Source: Prochlorococcus sp. AG-402-N08
GTDB lineage: Bacteria > Cyanobacteriota > Cyanobacteriia > PCC-6307 > Cyanobiaceae
Assembly: GCA_003216535.1 (NCBI GenBank)
Contig: QCIS01000007.1
Coordinates: forward strand, 48,985-112,984
Length of the DNA stretch: 64,000 bases
Direction of reading: 5' to 3'
Position 1 is the first letter of the stretch. Each line of letters begins with the position of its first letter. The position numbers and the translations under genes were made by a program. Shown piece by piece: positions 27,038 to 36,346 of the stretch. The notes under the pieces are model-generated. The model was not told where the DNA came from. It did no database searches and saw nothing but the letters and a program-made list of their open reading frames with translations.

Positions 27038-27720
27038 TAATTTTCAAGAAGAAATTTTGCGAATTGAAAATCTTCAAAAGTATCTATATCGATAGATCTT
27101 TTTTTTGTAATGTAGTATGTACAAGGTAAACAAATTAATCTTTTTTGTAATAGGACATTTTTTGTAATAGATATTTCAAATTCACATGTAGGGAAAAAAC
27201 ATTTAGGTAAGGATTGAGAATTAGGATAAAGAGACTCATTTTTATTATTTATTATTGGGATAAGAGAACCATCATCCTTTATGAATTTCATCCAAAAAGG
27301 ATGCTCGCTTACTTCTTGAACCGATCTTAGTGATAAAAAATTATGCTGTTGATTAAAGTATTCCAAAGCTGCAATACATTCTCTATGATCTCTTATTGGC
27401 GATGTTGGTCTAATCCACAAAATAATATCCTTTTCATCTATGAGTTTTTGATTAAATATTTCATATATAACATCAAAATCTTTTGCATTATCTCCGGAAC
27501 TTTTTGTAGATCTTTGATGGAAGCAAATTCCAGTTTTATTCTCTAAAGATTTATAGTAGTCTAAAGAATCTGAGGAAAATATAATAGATTTAGAAGGTAT
27601 TAACAATGCAAAGTTCAAAGCCCTTTGTATAAGAGAAATATGATTTATTTCTAAAAGGTTTTTATTTTTTAATCTTTTAGATTTTGATCTCGCAGGAATA
27701 ATTATAACTGGATCAGACAT
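27037..27720 (-). CDS. Acylneuraminate cytidylyltransferase family protein (NeuA-2)
   Basis: Second CMP-sugar synthetase, 227 aa, with PVIIIPARSKSKRLKNKNL (CTP-binding loop near residue 5), FALLIPSKSIIFSSDS, DIILWIRPTSPIRD near 99 (family RPTSPLR motif) and a C-terminal RSIDIDTFEDFQFAK. It differs from NeuA-1, whose loop is ARGGSKGVPNKN. It most likely activates the product of NeuB-2, although the PtmB/LegF type or a GlcN-1-P-type nucleotidyltransferase role cannot be excluded. It overlaps the aminotransferase gene by 8 bp and abuts the TIM-barrel gene. Confidence 0.85.
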   Translation of the reverse strand: MSDPVIIIPARSKSKRLKNKNLLEINHISLIQRALNFALLIPSKSIIFSSDSLDYYKSLENKTGICFHQRSTKSSGDNAKDFDVIYEIFNQKLIDEKDIILWIRPTSPIRDHRECIAALEYFNQQHNFLSLRSVQEVSEHPFWMKFIKDDGSLIPIINNKNESLYPNSQSLPKCFFPTCEFEISITKNVLLQKRLICLPCTYYITKKRSIDIDTFEDFQFAKFLLEN

Positions 27721-28813
27721 TTGCCAATATTATCGAAGTCATTTTATCAATTTCATTTTCATTAATATTTTGATGGCAAGGGATATCTAACATAATTTCA
27801 AAACTTCTAACTGTTTTATCAAGATTATTTAGTGATATACTTTCAAGATTTTTATGATAAGGCTGCAAATGGCATGGAGGGAATGATACTCTTGTTTCAA
27901 TATTATTTTTCTCTAAAATATTCATAATTGAATCTCTTGTATTTTTGCTTTCAAATAAGCAGGTGAGATTGTAGTAAGGATGTAAATCAACGTATTTTGG
28001 TACTTTTTGAAATTTTACTTTCTCCCCCATTAAATCCTTTATATTTTTAACTACTTTTTGTCTCTTGGAAAGGATATCATCCAATCTTGAGACTTGTGTA
28101 ATACCTATTGAGGCTTTCACATCTGTAAACCTATAATTAAATCCCATGGAAATATGCTCATATCTTATATCTCCTTGACCTTGATTTCTTATGATTTTCA
28201 ATTTAGACGCATAGTCTTCACTGTTAGTTGTTACTAGCCCGCCCTCACCAGTAGTAATAGTTTTATTTGCAAATAAACTAAATGAGTGCATTGCAGCTTG
28301 GGAACCAACTTTTGATCCTTTATATATTCCTCCTAATGATTCAGCACTATCTGCTATGTGTACAGCTCTATAGACATCGCATATTTGATTTATTAAATCA
28401 TAATCGCAAGGTAAACCTTTGAGATCTACACTCATAACAGCTTTTGGACTGTACTTTTTTAATATACTTTCTAATTCTTCAAGATCGAGTAATAGAGTAT
28501 CTTGATCTACATCACAATAAATAGGAATTGCTCCGCACAAATAAATTACATTTACACTACTAATGTAAGTAAGTGAAGGAACTACAACATAATCACCAGG
28601 ACCAATACCCAGACTTACCAAAGTTGAATGGAGCGTAACTGTTCCATTACTCATGGCTATGGAATAATTTACATTAATAAAATCTGATATCTTCTTTTCA
28701 AATTCTTGTGTTCTCTTACCTTGAGAGACCCAACCACTCAAAACCTGTTCATAAACTTCTTTAGCTTCTAGATGTCCCACATCAGGAGCACCCATTCTAA
28801 TCCAATTTTTCAT
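27713..28813 (-). CDS. DegT/DnrJ/EryC1 aminotransferase (perosamine-synthetase-like)
   Basis: PLP-dependent nucleotide-sugar aminotransferase. It has GWVSQGKRTQEFEKK near residue 30, SNGTVTLHSTL near 56, VVPSLTYISSVN, ADSAESLGGIYKG near 165 and SLFANKTITTGEGG near 187 (Schiff-base lysine). The whole pattern, including NQG and YNYRFTD-type elements, closely resembles RfbE/Per perosamine synthetase, which aminates GDP-4-keto-6-deoxymannose, the Gmd product. LegC-type activity is the alternative. Start set at the ATG at 28813, overlapping the upstream stop as ATGA; the track's longer start is a TTG. Confidence 0.88.
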   Translation of the reverse strand: MKNWIRMGAPDVGHLEAKEVYEQVLSGWVSQGKRTQEFEKKISDFINVNYSIAMSNGTVTLHSTLVSLGIGPGDYVVVPSLTYISSVNVIYLCGAIPIYCDVDQDTLLLDLEELESILKKYSPKAVMSVDLKGLPCDYDLINQICDVYRAVHIADSAESLGGIYKGSKVGSQAAMHSFSLFANKTITTGEGGLVTTNSEDYASKLKIIRNQGQGDIRYEHISMGFNYRFTDVKASIGITQVSRLDDILSKRQKVVKNIKDLMGEKVKFQKVPKYVDLHPYYNLTCLFESKNTRDSIMNILEKNNIETRVSFPPCHLQPYHKNLESISLNNLDKTVRSFEIMLDIPCHQNINENEIDKMTSIILANV

Positions 28814-29760
28814 AAGTAGTTTAAATACCAATCGTGAGTTTTTTGCAAACCTTCTTCAAGGCTATATATAGGAGAATAGCCTAATTTCTTCAGTTTTGAG
28901 ATGTCTGGACAACGTCTTTCCGTTGACCCAAGAGGTAAGTCTTCTTCTATTAAATCAAATTCCTTGTTTGTAATTCTAGAAAGAATATTTAATATTTCTA
29001 ATATTTTTACTTCTTTATCTGTACCAATATTATATATTTGATTTTCTCCTCCTTTTTCCCACATTATCCTGAATGCCCTGCCAAAATCTTTTAAATAACA
29101 AAAACTCCTAGATGATAATCCTCCTCCTTGAACTTTAATTGGGAATTTGTTATTAAGATTCTCCTTTGATTGATATATTTTCTTAATAAATTCAGGTATA
29201 ACATGCTCAAAACCCATATTTGGCCCATAGATATTGTGAGGCCTGAAAATCTGGTATGGAACTCTTTTCGGTAAATAATGGACGCACATTAGTTCGCCAA
29301 CAATTTTCCCTCCTCCATAAGAATATCGAGGATTCATTATATCTGGAATTACTAATTTCACTTTTTCTGATGTAGGAACTATTTCAGGAGTTTGATAAAC
29401 TTCGGATGATGAAGCGTATATAAATCTTTTGACATTATTATCATCTATTGCTCTCATAACATTAAGTTGTCCTTCTAATGCAACCTTGAAAACATCTCTT
29501 GGTCTCTCATAGAAATTTCTAGTTCCATTTATGAATGCAAGATTTATAACGACATCCATATTTTTGCAAATTAATGATACTTTATTAAAATCAGTTATAT
29601 CTAACTCTTCATGACTTACATTCGAAGAAATGTTTATTTTTTGTTCATTTCTAGAATAATTATCAGCACAAATGACATTTTCAGTTTTTGAGAGTGTGTT
29701 ACAAATTTCAGCCCCTATAAAACCTGACCCACCAATTACTAATACATTTTTTTTAATCAT
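28810..29760 (-). CDS. NAD-dependent sugar epimerase/dehydratase (extended SDR)
   Basis: A 316-aa extended SDR: VLVIGGSGFIGAEICNTL (GxxGxxG near residue 8), LDITDF near 53, YASSSEVYQTP near 115, NPRYSYGGGKIVGE near 143 (YxxxK) and FRPHNIYGPNMGFEH near 168. The pattern is nearest to nucleotide-sugar 4,6-dehydratases and UDP-glucuronate decarboxylases. A LegB-like dehydratase or decarboxylase role in making the aminotransferase substrate would fit. It overlaps both neighbours by 4 bp (CBS-dehydrogenase and aminotransferase), so it belongs to the same biosynthetic unit. Confidence 0.82.
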   Translation of the reverse strand: MIKKNVLVIGGSGFIGAEICNTLSKTENVICADNYSRNEQKINISSNVSHEELDITDFNKVSLICKNMDVVINLAFINGTRNFYERPRDVFKVALEGQLNVMRAIDDNNVKRFIYASSSEVYQTPEIVPTSEKVKLVIPDIMNPRYSYGGGKIVGELMCVHYLPKRVPYQIFRPHNIYGPNMGFEHVIPEFIKKIYQSKENLNNKFPIKVQGGGLSSRSFCYLKDFGRAFRIMWEKGGENQIYNIGTDKEVKILEILNILSRITNKEFDLIEEDLPLGSTERRCPDISKLKKLGYSPIYSLEEGLQKTHDWYLNYL

Positions 29761-31373
29761 AATTTTTTGTATATTAGATCATACTCTACTGCCACATTTA
29801 GCCTTTCTAAAACTCCCCATCCATCAATTATCAATGCTCTTGGTGAAAGTTTCTTAAGCGCAAGATTCCAATCCTGAGATTTAATAATACTATTATTTGT
29901 CATTATTATTAGGACTGCAGAACTTTGACAAAACTCATCAAATGAAATCAGATTATATTTATTTATTATTGATGGATCTTTTATCAAAGGATCAAAAATA
30001 CTAAATTTTAAAGACTTAGATAAATTTTCAATTAATTTTAGAGTTGAAGAATCTCTTATATCTGAAGTTTCTGGGAAACCTTTAAAAGCTAAACCAGCAA
30101 TTGAAATTTTATTTTTTCCAAGGGATGAACAATGATCACTTATTTTTTGTGACAGTGCTTTTATGACATAATCATCCTGAATTCTGCCATTCAAAATAAA
30201 ACCATTATTTACACTTATTTGACAATTATCTAAGCCTTTTTTGAAAATAAAAGCATCCTTAGACAGACAAGGTCCCCCAACTCCTGGAGATGGTTTGGCT
30301 AAGTTATTTCTAATATAATTATTATTCATAACTTCTATTAAATCTGAACCTACTATATTAAGTTCTTGCGCAGTGAAAGCAATAAAATTTGAATAGGCAA
30401 AAGTCATATCTCGAAATGTATTATCACCGAGTTTTGCAAGTTCGGCAAATGCAGGATTATTAGATATATAAATCTTATCAGTTAACACATTAAATAATTT
30501 AAAACATACAGAGGCTGCTTTAATGGATGATGTCCCTATTATTTGTGGATTAGTGGATAGTTCTTCTATAGCCTTACCTTCAATTGTTCTTTCTGGACAC
30601 ATAACAAAATTAACGTTTTTCGCAAATTTATTCTTCGTATATTTTTCTAATTCACAACATGTTCCTACAGGTACTGTTGACCTAAGAATAATATTCTCTA
30701 AGTGTTTACAATTTTTAGATTGAAAGATTTGATTGATAGCATCATAAAGATAATTTAAATCAACTTCTTTGTTATTTTTAAGAGGAGTTCCAACAGTAAC
30801 AATTATATTTTCAGTATCAAAAAATTCTATTGAACTATGGAAATTCAAGTTATGAAATGAAACTTCAAAAGCCTCCTGCAAGCCAGATTCAAAAAAGGGT
30901 AATACCTTATTTTTTAATTTTTCTATAAGATCAACATTTTTGTCAAAACAATTAACTTCAATTCCATTTTTGGCAAACGCAATTGCCAAGGTCAAGCCAA
31001 CATAACCAATCCCGACAATGGTAATTTTTTTAGGAACTTGAGCTAATCTTAAAACTTGTTCTTTTGGCCTATATAAAACACTTTTTAGAATATTTTCTTC
31101 ATTAATAACAGGAATATATTCTCTATTAAGGGCAACCTGAGAAGACCCCTCATAAATAGTCTGAGGATTTTTATTTATTAAACTTTTAGGATCCTTTCTT
31201 AAATCAGAATCGCAACTAATTCCAATTAATTTACCATTATTATCTACGTGACATATAGCTTCTAAACCAGAATTATTTATTGCATTAAAAATTTCTTCTT
31301 TATTTGTTGTTTGAAGTATACAAATCTTTTGTTTATCTTTAATGTCAAAATGCGGCAAAATATGATCTAGCAT
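29757..31373 (-). CDS. Nucleotide-sugar dehydrogenase with N-terminal CBS-like module
   Basis: From about residue 113 this is a UDP-glucose/GDP-mannose dehydrogenase: KKITIVGIGYVGLTLAIAFA (NAD site), VTVGTPLKNN near 190, LRSTVPVGT near 224, ELAKLGDNTFRDMTFAYSN near 304, and SPGVGGPCLSKD near 350 with the catalytic cysteine. Such enzymes make UDP-uronates by four-electron oxidation. The first 110 residues are extra: AICHVDNNGKLIGISCDSDLR and YIPVINEENILKSVL look like a CBS-domain pair of the kind fused to sugar nucleotidyltransferases. At 538 aa it is about 100 aa longer than normal. It overlaps the SDR gene by 4 bp. Confidence 0.87.
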   Translation of the reverse strand: MLDHILPHFDIKDKQKICILQTTNKEEIFNAINNSGLEAICHVDNNGKLIGISCDSDLRKDPKSLINKNPQTIYEGSSQVALNREYIPVINEENILKSVLYRPKEQVLRLAQVPKKITIVGIGYVGLTLAIAFAKNGIEVNCFDKNVDLIEKLKNKVLPFFESGLQEAFEVSFHNLNFHSSIEFFDTENIIVTVGTPLKNNKEVDLNYLYDAINQIFQSKNCKHLENIILRSTVPVGTCCELEKYTKNKFAKNVNFVMCPERTIEGKAIEELSTNPQIIGTSSIKAASVCFKLFNVLTDKIYISNNPAFAELAKLGDNTFRDMTFAYSNFIAFTAQELNIVGSDLIEVMNNNYIRNNLAKPSPGVGGPCLSKDAFIFKKGLDNCQISVNNGFILNGRIQDDYVIKALSQKISDHCSSLGKNKISIAGLAFKGFPETSDIRDSSTLKLIENLSKSLKFSIFDPLIKDPSIINKYNLISFDEFCQSSAVLIIMTNNSIIKSQDWNLALKKLSPRALIIDGWGVLERLNVAVEYDLIYKKL

Positions 31374-31499
31374 TTTTTAAAAGCATACATTAAAACTCAT
31401 TTTTTCACTTTAACATACCCATTAATACAGAAAGTTAGATTATTTTTATTAATTTTCAACTAATAAAAGTGCTTTGAAATTATAAAAAATTACAATAAA

Positions 31500-32882
31500 C
31501 TAAAGTCTTAATGCATTTAAATTTCTTGGTAAAAATCCCTTTATATCATAAATAATGCAAGATTCTTCCATAATATTTTTCCAATCTTCAAAGTTAAATT
31601 TTTTAAATTCATCATGAGCAACTGCAGCAATAATACCTGCATATTTTTGATTATCGCTAATCTTATTAACAACCTTAAATCTATATTTACGATAAAAATC
31701 TTGATGATCTATTTGAGGATCAACTACGGATAATTGCAAATTAAATTCTCTAAGTTTTTTAATAATATTAATTACTAAGGAATTTCTAAAATCAGGGCAA
31801 TTTTCTTTAAATGAAACTCCCAAAATTAATATATTTGAATCTGTAATATTTATTTTATTTTTTAATAAATTCAATATAAATCTGTCAACAATATAATCTG
31901 CCATGCCATCATTTATTTTTCTACCAGCAAGAACAACTTCAGGCGTATATCCCAATTTTCTTGATTTAAAAGTTAAATAATAAGGGTCCACACCAATACA
32001 GTGACCACCAACTAATCCAGGACTAAAATTGATAAAATTCCACTTTGTTTTAGCTGCTTGTAATACATCATTTGTATCAATACCTAATTTATTACATATC
32101 ACAGCCAATTCGTTAACTAAGGCTATGTTTATATCTCGCTGCGTATTTTCAATAACTTTTGCTGCTTCAGCAACCTTTATTGAACTTGCCATATAAGTTC
32201 CGGCCTCAATTATTATTGAATAAATTTTATCTACAATATTTGCTGCTTCTTTACATGATCCACTAGTTACTTTAACTATATCTTTAATTTTCCTCTTAGG
32301 ATCACCAGGATTTATTCTTTCCGGACTATATCCACAGTAAAAATCCTTATTAAATTCCAAATTGCTATATTTTTCTATTAATGGCACGCATACTTCTTCG
32401 GTAGCCCCTGGGAAAACAGTACTCTCAAAAATTACAATAGGCTTTCTAAAATTAGAATTAATTTTATTTCTACTAAGATAATTAATTGAATTACCAACTA
32501 ATATGCTTGCATCTTCTAAAAATCGTAAATCAGGATTTTTACTATCGTCTATGGGTGTAGGAACACTTACAATAAAGATATCCGATTTTTCCAGAGAATC
32601 ACTATCACAAGTAAAAATTAACTCTCTAATATTTCCGAATTCTTCTTCCTTAAGTTCATTAGTTTTATCAAAAGATCTATTTAATTCTTCGATTCTTTTC
32701 GCATCAATATCAAAACCTATTATTTTAGAAAAAAACTTCTGTCCAGTTAAGGGATTGATATCATTTTTTTTGTCAAATTGAAATGCTAGTGGCAAGCCAA
32801 CATAGCCAAGACCTAAAATTGATACTTGAAGATTACTAAAATAATTATCTATTTTTTTAGTCCCTATATTATCTAGTTCCAT
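31500..32882 (-). CDS. UDP-N-acetyl-hexosamine 6-dehydrogenase-like (WbpA/TviB/WecC family)
   Basis: Nucleotide-sugar dehydrogenase of 460 aa making a UDP-uronic acid. It has VSILGLGYVGLPLAFQF near residue 18 (NAD site), IVSVPTPID near 103, FESTVFPGATEEV near 150, SPERINPGDPKR near 184, KVIENTQRDINIALVNE near 241 and the active-site GLVGGHCIGVDPYYL near 290 (catalytic Cys). The SPERINPGD and GHCIGVDPYYL elements are those of the UDP-GlcNAc/GalNAc 6-dehydrogenases. Same-strand neighbour of the CBS-dehydrogenase (126-bp gap, the largest in this run and a possible internal promoter) and of a UDP-uronate epimerase upstream. Confidence 0.9.
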   Translation of the reverse strand: MELDNIGTKKIDNYFSNLQVSILGLGYVGLPLAFQFDKKNDINPLTGQKFFSKIIGFDIDAKRIEELNRSFDKTNELKEEEFGNIRELIFTCDSDSLEKSDIFIVSVPTPIDDSKNPDLRFLEDASILVGNSINYLSRNKINSNFRKPIVIFESTVFPGATEEVCVPLIEKYSNLEFNKDFYCGYSPERINPGDPKRKIKDIVKVTSGSCKEAANIVDKIYSIIIEAGTYMASSIKVAEAAKVIENTQRDINIALVNELAVICNKLGIDTNDVLQAAKTKWNFINFSPGLVGGHCIGVDPYYLTFKSRKLGYTPEVVLAGRKINDGMADYIVDRFILNLLKNKINITDSNILILGVSFKENCPDFRNSLVINIIKKLREFNLQLSVVDPQIDHQDFYRKYRFKVVNKISDNQKYAGIIAAVAHDEFKKFNFEDWKNIMEESCIIYDIKGFLPRNLNALRL

Positions 32883-32915
32883 TGATATTTTTTATTATTT
32901 ATTATTAATAAAATA

Positions 32916-33926
32916 TCATAAAAGACCATAATACTTTTTATACCATTTTACAAAAGAATCTATACCTTTTTCTAGAGATGTATTTGGTTTAAACCCTATC
33001 CAATCTTCTAATTCACTTGTATCAGCATATGTAATTGGTACATCTCCTGGTTGAATTGGAAGGTAATTTTTCTGTGCTTCCTTACCTACACATTTTTCAA
33101 TAAGTTTTATATATTCCATCAATGTCTTGGGATCAGAATTTCCTACATTAAATACCTTATGAGGAACTTTATTAATAGTTTTTTTATCCCTATTTTTTGT
33201 TTCCATTGATATGGGTGGTTTATTAATTACTCTTCTTAAGCTTTCAATAACATCATCTATATAAGTAAAGTCTCTTTTCATATCTCCATAATTAAAAACA
33301 TCAATTTTTTTTCCTTCAGAAATTGCTTTAGTAAATAAGAATAAAGCCATATCAGGTCTTCCCCAGGGTCCATAAACAGTAAAAAATCTTAATCCAGTAG
33401 AAGGTATTCCATATAAATGACTGTAAGTATGAGCCATTAATTCATTTGATTTTTTTGTAGCAGCATAAAGACTTACAGGCGAATCTACAATATCAGACTC
33501 TCTAAATGGAAAATTTGTATTACCTCCGTAAACAGAACTACTTGAGGCATAGACTAAATGTTTTATTTGTTTTAATTTACTTAATTCTAAAATATTAATA
33601 AACCCACTAATATTAGATTCGATATAACTATAAGGATTAATCAATGAGTATCTAACCCCTGCTTGTGCTGCCAGATTAACTACAAAATCAATATCAAAAT
33701 CTTTTAGTGTATCTAATATTGCATCTTTATCTTCTATATTCAATTTATGAAAACTAAAATTAGTTGGAAATTTATCTCTTAATATTTCTAATCTACTCTT
33801 TTTCAAATTGACATCATAATAAGAATTTAAATTATCAATACCTATAACTTTTTCTCCCTCCTCCAATAATTTAAAGGAAAGGTGAAAGCCTATAAATCCT
33901 GCAGCACCAGTAATTAAGTAAGACAT
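32916..33926 (-). CDS. UDP-glucuronate 4-epimerase-like SDR (CapI/GAE type)
   Basis: Extended SDR of 336 aa starting MSYLITGAAGFIGFHLSFKLL, followed by the family-typical DNLNSYYDVNLKKSRL near residue 36. LAAQAGVRYSLINPYSYIESN near 87, YASSSSVYGGN near 125 and SLYAATKKSNELMAH near 152 (YxxxK) all match UDP-glucuronate (or UDP-GalNAcA/GlcNAcA) 4-epimerases, which form UDP-galacturonate. It precedes the WbpA/TviB-like dehydrogenase, giving an oxidation-plus-epimerisation pair like TviB/TviC of Vi antigen. It follows kdsA by 23 bp. Confidence 0.9.
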   Translation of the reverse strand: MSYLITGAAGFIGFHLSFKLLEEGEKVIGIDNLNSYYDVNLKKSRLEILRDKFPTNFSFHKLNIEDKDAILDTLKDFDIDFVVNLAAQAGVRYSLINPYSYIESNISGFINILELSKLKQIKHLVYASSSSVYGGNTNFPFRESDIVDSPVSLYAATKKSNELMAHTYSHLYGIPSTGLRFFTVYGPWGRPDMALFLFTKAISEGKKIDVFNYGDMKRDFTYIDDVIESLRRVINKPPISMETKNRDKKTINKVPHKVFNVGNSDPKTLMEYIKLIEKCVGKEAQKNYLPIQPGDVPITYADTSELEDWIGFKPNTSLEKGIDSFVKWYKKYYGLL

Positions 33927-33949
33927 AATAATTTCCCAAAAATCATATT

Positions 33950-34789
33950 TTAAGCACCATTAATCTTACTAGAGGCAAGATTATTTCCTAAGGATTCTTT
34001 TATTGATATTAATTGTATCAACAAGTTCTTTAAAAGATTTAATGGCACCATATTCGGACCATCACTTAAAGCATTATCAGGATCAGGATGAACTTCCATA
34101 AATATACCATCCACTCCAACAGCTAATGCGGCTCTAGCTAATGGAGCCACAAATTCTCTCTGGCCCCCACTTGTTAAACCATTTCCACCAGGCTGCTGTA
34201 CTGAATGAGTAGCATCAAATATTACAGGGAAGCCAAACGATTTAAGAATTGGTATCCCTCTAAAATCTACAACCAGATTATTATAACCAAATGTAGTCCC
34301 TCTCTCAGTAAGCCAAACTTTATCAGAACCAAGCTTTACGCCACTGTTTTTAAATTTATTAACTACTTGTTCCATATCCCATGGAGCTAAGAACTGGCCC
34401 TTTTTTATATTGATTTTTTTATCAGTATCCTCAATAGCTTTTAAAGAAGCTAAAAGTAAATCAGTTTGCCTGCATAAGAAAGCAGGTATCTGAATAACAT
34501 CAACTACATCTGCAATTTGTTCAGCCTGATTAGATTCATGAACATCTGTAAGAATTTTCAATTCAAACTCTTTTTTTACTTTTTCTAATATCTTCAAACC
34601 CTTTTCAATGCCGGGTCCTCTGAAAGATTTATTTGAACTTCTATTTGCCTTATCAAAACTAGACTTGAAAATTAAATCAATATCCAAAGAAGAACAGATA
34701 TTCTTAAGTTCATTTGCAGTTTCAAATACAATCTTTTCACTTTCAATAACACACGGACCTGCAATTAACTTTAATTTTTGTTTTTTCAT
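33950..34789 (-). CDS. kdsA: 3-deoxy-D-manno-octulosonate 8-phosphate synthase
   Basis: Condenses D-arabinose 5-phosphate with PEP to Kdo-8-phosphate. The sequence has LKLIAGPCVIESE near residue 6, IFKSSFDKANRSS near 39, KILTDVHE near 79, DVIQIPAFLCRQTDLL near 92, NIKKGQFLAPWDM near 123, FDATHSVQQPGG near 190 and GIFMEVHPDPDNALSDGPN near 226. All are hallmark KdsA motifs. At 279 aa it is normal. It is fourth of four consecutive Kdo genes, so the whole pathway from Ru5P to CMP-Kdo is encoded here on one strand. Confidence 0.96.
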   Translation of the reverse strand: MKKQKLKLIAGPCVIESEKIVFETANELKNICSSLDIDLIFKSSFDKANRSSNKSFRGPGIEKGLKILEKVKKEFELKILTDVHESNQAEQIADVVDVIQIPAFLCRQTDLLLASLKAIEDTDKKINIKKGQFLAPWDMEQVVNKFKNSGVKLGSDKVWLTERGTTFGYNNLVVDFRGIPILKSFGFPVIFDATHSVQQPGGNGLTSGGQREFVAPLARAALAVGVDGIFMEVHPDPDNALSDGPNMVPLNLLKNLLIQLISIKESLGNNLASSKINGA

Positions 34790-34806
34790 TAACTTTAAAT
34801 TGTATT

Positions 34807-35355
34807 TTAGTTCGTTAATTCTATTGATGAATATTTTTTATTTTTTGTATATAAAATCCTATCACAAATCTCTCTTACAGCTCCATTTCCTCCATTTTGT
34901 ATAGTTTTGCAATAAGAGTTTTTACTTATTGTCTGAGATGCATTATTGGGAATAACAAACAAACTAACAAGTGGCTTAACTATTAAGTCATTTAAATCAT
35001 CCCCAACATAAATAGTTTCAGATTTATTGATTGATAATAGTACTTGTAACTCTCTTAAGGTTTCATACTTATTGAAAATTTCTGTATAACAATATTTCAC
35101 ACCAAGATGTTTTGCCCTACTGTGAATTGCTTCTCCTTTACCGCCACTTATAAATGCAACCTCTACTCCACTCCTCATAAGCATCTTGATCCCTAAACCA
35201 TCAAGTACACAAAACTTTCTAATGATTTCATCTTTTAAATATATTAGGGAACCATCTGTAAGAACACCATCAACATCAAGGACTAATAATTTACATTTTT
35301 TTAAAGCTCTTTTTCTTAATTTCCAAGTAAGTTCTCTAATCATTCTAAATATCAA
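34807..35355 (-). CDS. kdsC: 3-deoxy-D-manno-octulosonate 8-phosphate phosphatase
   Basis: HAD-superfamily phosphatase that removes phosphate from Kdo-8-P. HAD motif I is LLVLDVDGVLTDGSL near residue 23, motif II FISGGKGEAI near 69, and motif IV YVGDDLNDL near 117, with the tetramer-forming small size (182 aa) and no large cap. It lies between kdsD (4-bp overlap) and kdsA (17-bp gap). A KdsC fused to or beside KdsD is common in Gram-negatives; here they are separate genes. The first possible start is used. Confidence 0.94.
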   Translation of the reverse strand: MIFRMIRELTWKLRKRALKKCKLLVLDVDGVLTDGSLIYLKDEIIRKFCVLDGLGIKMLMRSGVEVAFISGGKGEAIHSRAKHLGVKYCYTEIFNKYETLRELQVLLSINKSETIYVGDDLNDLIVKPLVSLFVIPNNASQTISKNSYCKTIQNGGNGAVREICDRILYTKNKKYSSIELTN

Positions 35356-36338
35356 AACCCCGCTTGAATTAGATCATGAATCCTTAAAAAGCCGAGAAAA
35401 AAATTATGAGTTTCTTGTCTCTTTACTACTGGTAAGACAGTGATTTCATTTTTATAGTCTTCCATAATCTTTAAAGCATCAATAGCTAAGCAATTTTCAT
35501 CTACGACCACAGGATTTTTGGACATAAGATCAGAGGCCCTAATATTAGACCAATCTTTAAAATTCTTATTTTCTAGTCCTCTTCTCAAATCTCCATCAGT
35601 TATTATTCCTATCAAATTATCAGTATTTTTATCCTTTACCCAACCACAACCAATACCATCTTTAGTAATTGAATTAATTATTTCTTGAAGAGAAGAACTT
35701 TTAATTAAAGGGTTTAGATTTTCTTTGGCAATCATTAAATCTTGAGAAGTAATAGTTAAACGTTTACCAAGCGATCCAGCAGGATGATTAATGGCAAAAT
35801 TATAATTTGAAACTCCTTTCCTTTCAATCCAAGTTATGGCTAATGCATCTCCAATAGCCATTGCTACAGAAGTACTTGTTGTAGGGGCTAAATTTAAAGG
35901 ACAAGTTTCTCTTGAAACAAAAGACTCTAAATTAACCTCACTATTTTTAGAGATATAAGAATTTCTCCTACCAACCATTGAAATTATAGGGATTTCTCTT
36001 CTTTTTATATGAGGTATGAGAGAAATTAATTCTTCAGTTTCACCACTATTTGAAATTAAAATACATAAATCTTTAGAAGATAAAACTCCTAAATCTCCAT
36101 GTAATGCATCAAGAGGATTTAGATAAATCGAGGTGAGTCCGAAAGATGAAAAGGTTGCTGCTATCTTTCTAGCAACAATTCCACTCTTCCCAACTCCACT
36201 AATTACTAATTTTCCTCCTGAATTTGAACATTTTTCTAACAAACTTAAAGAATTCTCAACATCATTATTTGATAACCGAGACGATACATTTTTAATTGCT
36301 TCTGAAGCATCCAATAGAGACTTAGTTAATGCAGTCAT
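35352..36338 (-). CDS. kdsD: Arabinose-5-phosphate isomerase (KdsD/KpsF/GutQ)
   Basis: Interconverts ribulose-5-P and arabinose-5-P to feed KdsA. The N-terminal SIS domain has VISGVGKSGIVARKIAATFSS near residue 40, DALHGDLGVLS and LISNSGETEEL near 92. The middle NLAPTTSTSVAMAIGDALA near 150 is a family signature. Two C-terminal CBS domains (IGIITDGDLRRGLEN near 243, and KNPVVVDENC...VLPVV) follow. At 328 aa it is the full SIS-CBS-CBS form. It overlaps kdsC by 4 bp. Confidence 0.95.
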   Translation of the reverse strand: MTALTKSLLDASEAIKNVSSRLSNNDVENSLSLLEKCSNSGGKLVISGVGKSGIVARKIAATFSSFGLTSIYLNPLDALHGDLGVLSSKDLCILISNSGETEELISLIPHIKRREIPIISMVGRRNSYISKNSEVNLESFVSRETCPLNLAPTTSTSVAMAIGDALAITWIERKGVSNYNFAINHPAGSLGKRLTITSQDLMIAKENLNPLIKSSSLQEIINSITKDGIGCGWVKDKNTDNLIGIITDGDLRRGLENKNFKDWSNIRASDLMSKNPVVVDENCLAIDALKIMEDYKNEITVLPVVKRQETHNFFLGFLRIHDLIQAGF

Positions 36339-36346
36339 AATTGATA

